In this document: positions 58,721 through 64,000 of the stretch, piece by piece
Numbering within the stretch: the first letter of the stretch is position 1
Layout of the letters: each line of letters begins with the position of its first letter
Source of the DNA: Cyanoderma ruficeps
Taxonomy: Eukaryota > Chordata > Aves > Passeriformes > Timaliidae
NCBI GenBank assembly: GCA_008694505.1
Contig: VZDJ01007755.1
Coordinates: forward strand, 12,471,100-12,535,099
Direction: 5' to 3'
Length of the DNA: 64,000 nucleotides
The notes under the pieces: generated by a model
The model's input: only the letters and a program-made list of their open reading frames with translations
What the model was told of the DNA's origin: nothing
The model's database searches: none
Position numbers and translations under genes: made by a program

Positions 58721-60449
58721 AGGGCAAAGTGAGAGCACAAGCAGGACACCTCTAGTCTAAAGCCCCTAGACCCAGCTCAAACCACAGCAGTTCTGAGCTA
58801 GTACTGCAGGAGAAGCACTACCTCTCACCAGGCTCAAGTGTATAGAAGTGTGGTTTTCAGAGCTACTGAGCTTGAGTTCACATTTAGTAATCATAGGCAA
58901 ACTGTGTTTTCAGAGCTCACTGACTAAATTTTTAATATGTTGTAATTAAAGAAGAAAAAAAGAAGGCATTAGAATGGATATTATAACAGCAAATCTTGAG
59001 AATTTTCACAACATGTAATTCTCTCAGCCCTACCTTCAGTTCAGGGGGAGTCCTTCCTGTTAAAGGAAAATTCATTGGAGTGATTCAAAGACCAGTGTTT
59101 CAAAATATAGACATAAACAGTTCAAGTTCTCCCTAGCAAACTGGATAGGTATCCTTGAACCTCTGTGCAGAGCTTAGCTGTCTTGGTTTGAGTAGGTGTG
59201 TTATGGCTGTCTGGGACAGTATGGGAAAGCAGACACACGATCAAAATGTATCAAAGCTTGTTATTACAGTTCTGAGAAAAGTTTAATGCTAAGTTATAGG
59301 TAACACTGAGGTTTATGATGATGATGATGATTCTATAGCTCATCAATCTCTCTTTTGAGACCTCCACCAAATATGACAACCTCTCAAAGGTCAATAATTT
59401 GGTTCACAAAATTCCCTTCTCAAGTAAAACCACAGTGGTTTCACATGTACTTGCTCCTTCAAGACACCAGTGGTTGTTTCAATTGACAAGAAAATAAAAC
59501 AATGATCCAACTAGTAAGGGGGTTATTCAGTGGTTAAGAAAATGAAGCAACACTTCACAGTTTTGCTTCTCCAGCAATTGACAGAAACTTCCAGTGTATA
59601 ATTAAGACAAGTTAAATAAATTCCATTTGTAGGAAGATGAGATTAAGAATAGGATTTATGAAGTTATTCTGTTGCCAAATGAGCAAATGCTTAGCTCTGG
59701 TTTTATAAGTAAAAACTACGGAATTTAATTTCTTTATCCAGTGCAGTGAGTAAAGGCTCAGGGAAATGACATTTTAAATTAATGATTCAACCTTACAACA
59801 TCACTTTGGGTTATTTGAAGTTCAGTAACCTCCTTCTACCCATTTTAAACATATATCAAAACACAGGTTTAATGATAAACTGTTTACATGTTGAAAGCTC
59901 CTTCTTGGCAGCTCTTCTGTTTTTGTCATCACTTGAATTAATTATGGTTGCTCAGAACATCTCTAGCAAACATGATGATATATCATAGATTATAAACTCA
60001 TCTACTGAACTCTTAACTATGGTTGAAAAGTAGATTATTTTGTTTAAAGACAGCAGTTTAAAAATTTAGACATTTAATTTAATTATCCTCTCCCAGAAGT
60101 ATAAGAAGAAATCAGAATCCTAGAGTGAATACCATTATACTTGCATAAGAAAACTTACAGAAGCATTTTTGCTTCAAACTCAATAATTTTGCTTATAATC
60201 ACTAACTATGTTTTTGTTTTACAGAACCAGTATGATTTGGAAAAAGAATAAAATTGCTTTTAAAGTGCAAAAATAATTATGAACCACTTGAAATGTAATG
60301 TCTGTATTTTATTTCTCATCAGAATTCATTAGTGTGTAACATCAATAATTTAGCCCATCATTTGCCAACACTGACTTGGCTCAGTAGTTCAATCATGTAA
60401 CCCTGTAAACTCACTTTCCATTAAAATGAATGTTGCTGACAAAGGATAA
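58721..60449. other. Noncoding DNA with a small GAT repeat
   Basis: A TGATGATGATGATGATT run lies at about 59317-59333. A strong acceptor at 60224 (TTTTTGTTTTACAG) leads to NQYDLEKE and a TAA that overlaps AATAAA (60247-60252); this could be a tiny terminal exon but has no partner. Confidence 0.4.
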
Positions 60450-60495
60450 CTAAAGAGATACTTCATTTATTAGCTAAAGAGATACTTCATTTATC
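60450..60495. repeat. 24-bp tandem duplication
   Basis: CTAAAGAGATACTTCATTTA with a short tail is repeated head to tail (starts at 60450 and 60474) with no mismatch over about 21 bp, suggesting a recent local duplication. Confidence 0.88.
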
Positions 60496-62674
60496 AACAT
60501 TTTTAAATTAGAAGTTTGGGACCACAGACACTTAGCTGGATAAATTATTCAAAGGGATCTTTGCATTAGGCCTAAAGATGTTTATAGAATCAAATACAAT
60601 GTTATCCAGAATTATAACAGCCTTTCATTTGTGTAACATGTAATTCACAGTATAATATTCCAGAAACCAACAGAGCCACCTGCAGAGAATCAAATGACCT
60701 ACGGTACGAAATACTGCCTGTCATGTGCAAAATTATCAAATGTGTAATATCCCATCTTTTGATTGACTCAATCAAGCATTTCACACGGAAGATTCCTTAC
60801 AAGAAACTTCTTGCAACAGGCAATATAATCTTCCCAAGTTGCATTTGAGGAATTAAATGCTTCACATTATTTTACTATGCGCACTTTCTTTAAATCCAGT
60901 AACAATCTTCTCCAAATGTATTCTTTAAAAATATTCAGGATTCAGATGTGATGCCTCAGCTTGTTGCTTCTGTGGCTTTTTTGCTTGCTACCTATTCTTT
61001 CTTACCAGAATACTGGATTCATTTTCTAAACTTCAGTCCCTTCTTTTTTCCTTTTTTTTTTTCTTGTTATCATAATGCAACTTGGATGTAAACATTCATT
61101 TCTTTCTTTTTTTTTTTTTAATTAAATAGGCACCTGTAGGACGAGAGGACAAAGTTATGAATTAAATAAAATCCTCTCATGTTCTGTCTTTTGCTTATGC
61201 CTGGGAAGATAGATCTGGGAACCAAATCCTTCCTAAGGATAAATCAGTAAACATCTGTCAGAGAAGCGACATAACATGACTGTCATCTGACTGTGTACTC
61301 TGGAGGGCTGCTGCTAGCGCTGCACAAGGAACCAATTAAAGACAGAAGCAGAAAGCAAATAAAAATGTTACCTTACCAGTTGGGTCAAACCCACACTTTG
61401 CTGTACAAGTCCCCTTACTCTTTTCTATCTACCTAAATTGAATGTATATGGTTTGTCTATAATTATTCCCATCCTTGCTCTTTTCTCAAACTTTGTGCTG
61501 GAGAGACAAGAACCATTCCACCTTAAAGTGATGTGCCATGTAAATTTTGTTACAGTCTTTGTGCTCATAGGTCTTACAAATATGTTTTTGTAATACTCCA
61601 GGCTGATGAGTGAGGGATCAAATTTAGATCCTCCCTTTCAAGTGTTCTCTTAAGAAATGTTTTTTCCAAATTGAATGGGTTATTCTTCTGAGCCCAAGCA
61701 CTGTGGAAACTGAGCATGCATGTGGTGTCAGAGCAGAAATTTGGTTTTGAAACAATTTAAAAGCAGCTGATCGGGGGTCTGAGGAGCTTTGCACAAAGAA
61801 ACCTCTTGAAATTTTTCTGTCTCGTGAGGTGAGAGTGGGTTGGAAAGAACTACACCTTAGAGAACTACCCATTTGTCAAGGAAGATATTGAAGAAAATGA
61901 AAACAGAAGCATTTTTCTTCTAGTTGTGCTGTATTTCTCACTCTATAATATTCAGTATTGTCACATGGACATGCAGTCAGTATAGTATCATCACTTAGCA
62001 TCACTTTTGCCACATCTACTGGCACTGGAGCAGTAACCTGGGAGCTGAAGATTCAAGAAAACAGTTTCTTTCTTGCACTTAACTCCTTCAAAACTGTGAT
62101 GGGTCACAGGAGTCTCATGAGTCATGTTAACATGCCAGCTTCTCGCAGCTGTCATGGATCCCTCTGAAGCAACTTTTGCAGTTTTCTGGCCCTCCTGTGT
62201 GGTGGAGGAACTGCCATCTTGGACAGTTATGCCCTTGGGGACATGATGGAGAGAAAACAGAACAAGGCACTCTGTGACTTTCCCCTTCCTGCAATGCTCC
62301 TTAGCTTTGAGTAGTACAAGCTGTCTTTATGGCTGCTCAGTCCCACAGAGAATTTAATACCTATTATCAGAGATTCTGAATGATTTTTTTTCTAGGTTAA
62401 TGCAAATCTTCCCTTTCTTGTGTTTCAATGTGTCCTACAAGGACATGAGGAGAAATATATGACATTGTGGAAAACTCGGAAGCATGATCTTGTGGTTACA
62501 GGGAGGCATTCTGAAATTTAGGAATACTTCCTGAACATGGAGAATTCTGGAAAAAAAATGCTTTCAGTCTGATCTCATCTGTCTGGTCTGGTATAGGAAA
62601 ATGTTAGGGAGAAATATGTGTTTATTCAGCCCTTGTACTCTTCTCTACATGGCCTCTCATCATGATTGTTGCTG
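60496..62674. other. Noncoding DNA, possible terminal-exon-like site
   Basis: A T-rich acceptor ending at 61129 leads to APVGREDKVMN and a TAA whose last base begins AATAAA (61165-61170). No partner exon was found. The rest is AT-rich and unrecognised. Confidence 0.4.
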
Positions 62675-62735
62675 GGTGGGTTAGATGGACCACTGGCTCG
62701 ACTCCACATTGCAGTGTGCATGCGATGCTGTTATG
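62675..62735 (+). mobile_element. Old CR1-like 3' end remnant
   Basis: GGGTGGGTTAGATGGACCAC, TGGCTCGACTCC, ATTGCAGT and TTATG follow the TTAGATGGACC-TTGGTCTGA-CCAGTATGGCAGTTCTTATG pattern seen at the 3' end of older CR1 families in birds and other sauropsids. About 60 bp remain, with many differences. The family is assigned by eye only. Confidence 0.4.
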
Positions 62736-64000
62736 ATTGCTGGTTTCTTAGGCAATATATGCATTTTCCAATTTTTTATTCACATTTTATTTCTCTTTAT
62801 GATTATTCCTATGGGGTTTTTGCATACTTTTCCGGTTATCTTGTTGATTTACTGTATCTTCCCATATTTCAAATATCCTTCATCTGTAGCAAAAGTTGGG
62901 TTGGAACAGTTAACCCTTTTTCCCCTCGGGAAGCACATTAAATTACTTACTTCTGAGAACCCTTTTCTAAGTAAATTTTTCCTGTAGTATATGAGAGAGC
63001 AAGTTTGCACCACTAAATGGGAATCATAACTGCATCTGTAACACACCTAGGAAGAAGCTAATTTTCCAGGAGTTAATTTTGCAATACTTCCAAGTTACAA
63101 TACTCCTCAAACATTAATATTTTGCACATCTAAACTAAAATGCTTGAGGATAAGTCTTAGGGGAATTTGAGATTCAAGTGCTCTTTGGGCAATTGATATT
63201 TGACTACAGGCATGATGTTTCAAGAAAGGAATTTACATGTCCAAAGTTCATTCCTTGTTCTCTTCTTTTTTCCCCCCTCCAGCAAATGAGTCCTTCTAGG
63301 TCTCCAAAAAGGAATATTGTTATAAAATTAGTTTCATATGAAAAAGGATGAAGTTACTCACCTGTTTTAAAGTTTTCAGTCTGGCTCAAATACCCTCATG
63401 TCATACCTTGCTATTCCTGCAATATGTTAGGTAGAGCAGCTGACAAATGAAAAGTCAATAAGCACTACTAGGGGCTGGGGGACTGATTTTCACAGTTTAC
63501 TTGTTTTAAAACCATTAGTCTCATTACAACTACACCTAATTTAGGTCAGTGTGAAAATCAAGCATTAAGATTGCCTTTTATTTTTAGTCTTTATTTCTTA
63601 TGATTTGAGAGCTATTAACATATGATACTGTCAAACTAATGGAGCAAATTGAAGATAAGTGACCATATTTAATGTCATTGTATATTTAAAATAAATGTTT
63701 TTAGTTTCTAAATTTAAATTCTATTTTTCATTAAAACACTAATAAAGCATAAGACTGTCATAAAATTAATTTACTCAGTACATTGTAAAATGTAGGCTTT
63801 CTCCTTTCTTTCTTTCTTACAAGCTGAATTTCTTTAGGGAAAGAATTGGAAATTATTCTGTAACGAAAGGCTTCATAAACAGTTGATCAAAATGGCAACC
63901 AAAATAAAATCAAGCACTTCCTCAATAAAAGCTATGCTGAGGATCAAATTACTCCCACTGAAATCTACAGCTTAATTTGAAAATTCATTTTACATAACTG
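62736..64000. other. AT-rich noncoding DNA
   Basis: No repeat family was recognised. A good minus-strand donor (CAG/GTGAGT, plus 63357-63364) and an acceptor near 63417 bound a 55-nt segment that has stops in all three frames, so it could only be noncoding. Confidence 0.45.

Noticed and set aside
59179..59520. TGTCTTGGTTTGAG resembling the start of the ERVL LTR family found at 25977-26713
   Set aside because: Only about 14 bp match; no further family sequence, inverted terminus or target duplication could be found.
63362..63416. Minus-strand exon between a good donor and a fair acceptor
   Set aside because: All three frames contain stops within 55 nt and no neighbouring exon was seen.
1..64000. 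Bacterial-type operons, defence systems, CRISPR arrays or phage genes
   Set aside because: Splice-like signals, CR1, SINE and ERV elements show a bird nuclear genome; no spaced direct repeats or dense coding were found.

Overview
The window reads as vertebrate nuclear DNA from a passerine (songbird) genome. It is AT-rich, CpG-poor and almost gene-free. The assignment rests on the repeats: a SINE with a tRNA-Ile-like head and a CR1-type tail (17081-17225), the architecture known as TguSINE1 from zebra finch; 3' ends of CR1 LINEs (13328-13448 on +, 23591-23670 on -); and several avian ERV long terminal repeats. There are no bacterial-style genes, operons, ribosome binding sites or CRISPR arrays. 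Most open frames are shorter than 100 codons and overlap open frames in other phases, as expected of chance.

Left end (1-2321): the best coding evidence is two small plus-strand exons with strong splice sites and matching phase. A 28-nt micro-exon (529-556) and a terminal exon (2088-2122) together encode a 20-residue C-terminus ending in a stop codon. I do not recognise the gene. A 1.47-kb ERV-type LTR (2322-3788) lies about 200 bp past the stop and carries the first AATAAA seen downstream of it.

Middle (3.8-39.8 kb): mostly featureless AT-rich sequence. It holds one possible exon (7009-7192, open throughout, strong splice sites), the CR1 and SINE copies, a solo LTR at 17834-18612 with TATA box and poly(A) signal, a minus-strand ERVL-type solo LTR at 25977-26713 with a perfect 5-bp target duplication, a 3'-truncated minus-strand LTR at 39005-39738 with internal subrepeats, and a few CpG-retaining, protein-like blocks (24933-25277, 31203-31571, 32040-32615, 37600-38505) that I cannot identify.

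Right part (39.8-64 kb): two notable inverted repeats (41661-41748 and 42449-42485), an exon-like segment with a leader-peptide-like frame but no ATG (51055-51237), an old CR1/L2-class LINE reverse-transcriptase remnant with a mutated YADD box (55768-55970), an old CR1-like 3' end (62675-62735) and small simple repeats. No genes clearly cooperate here; the window looks like the 3' end of one gene followed by a gene desert or a very large intron. No wholly new biological system is evident.
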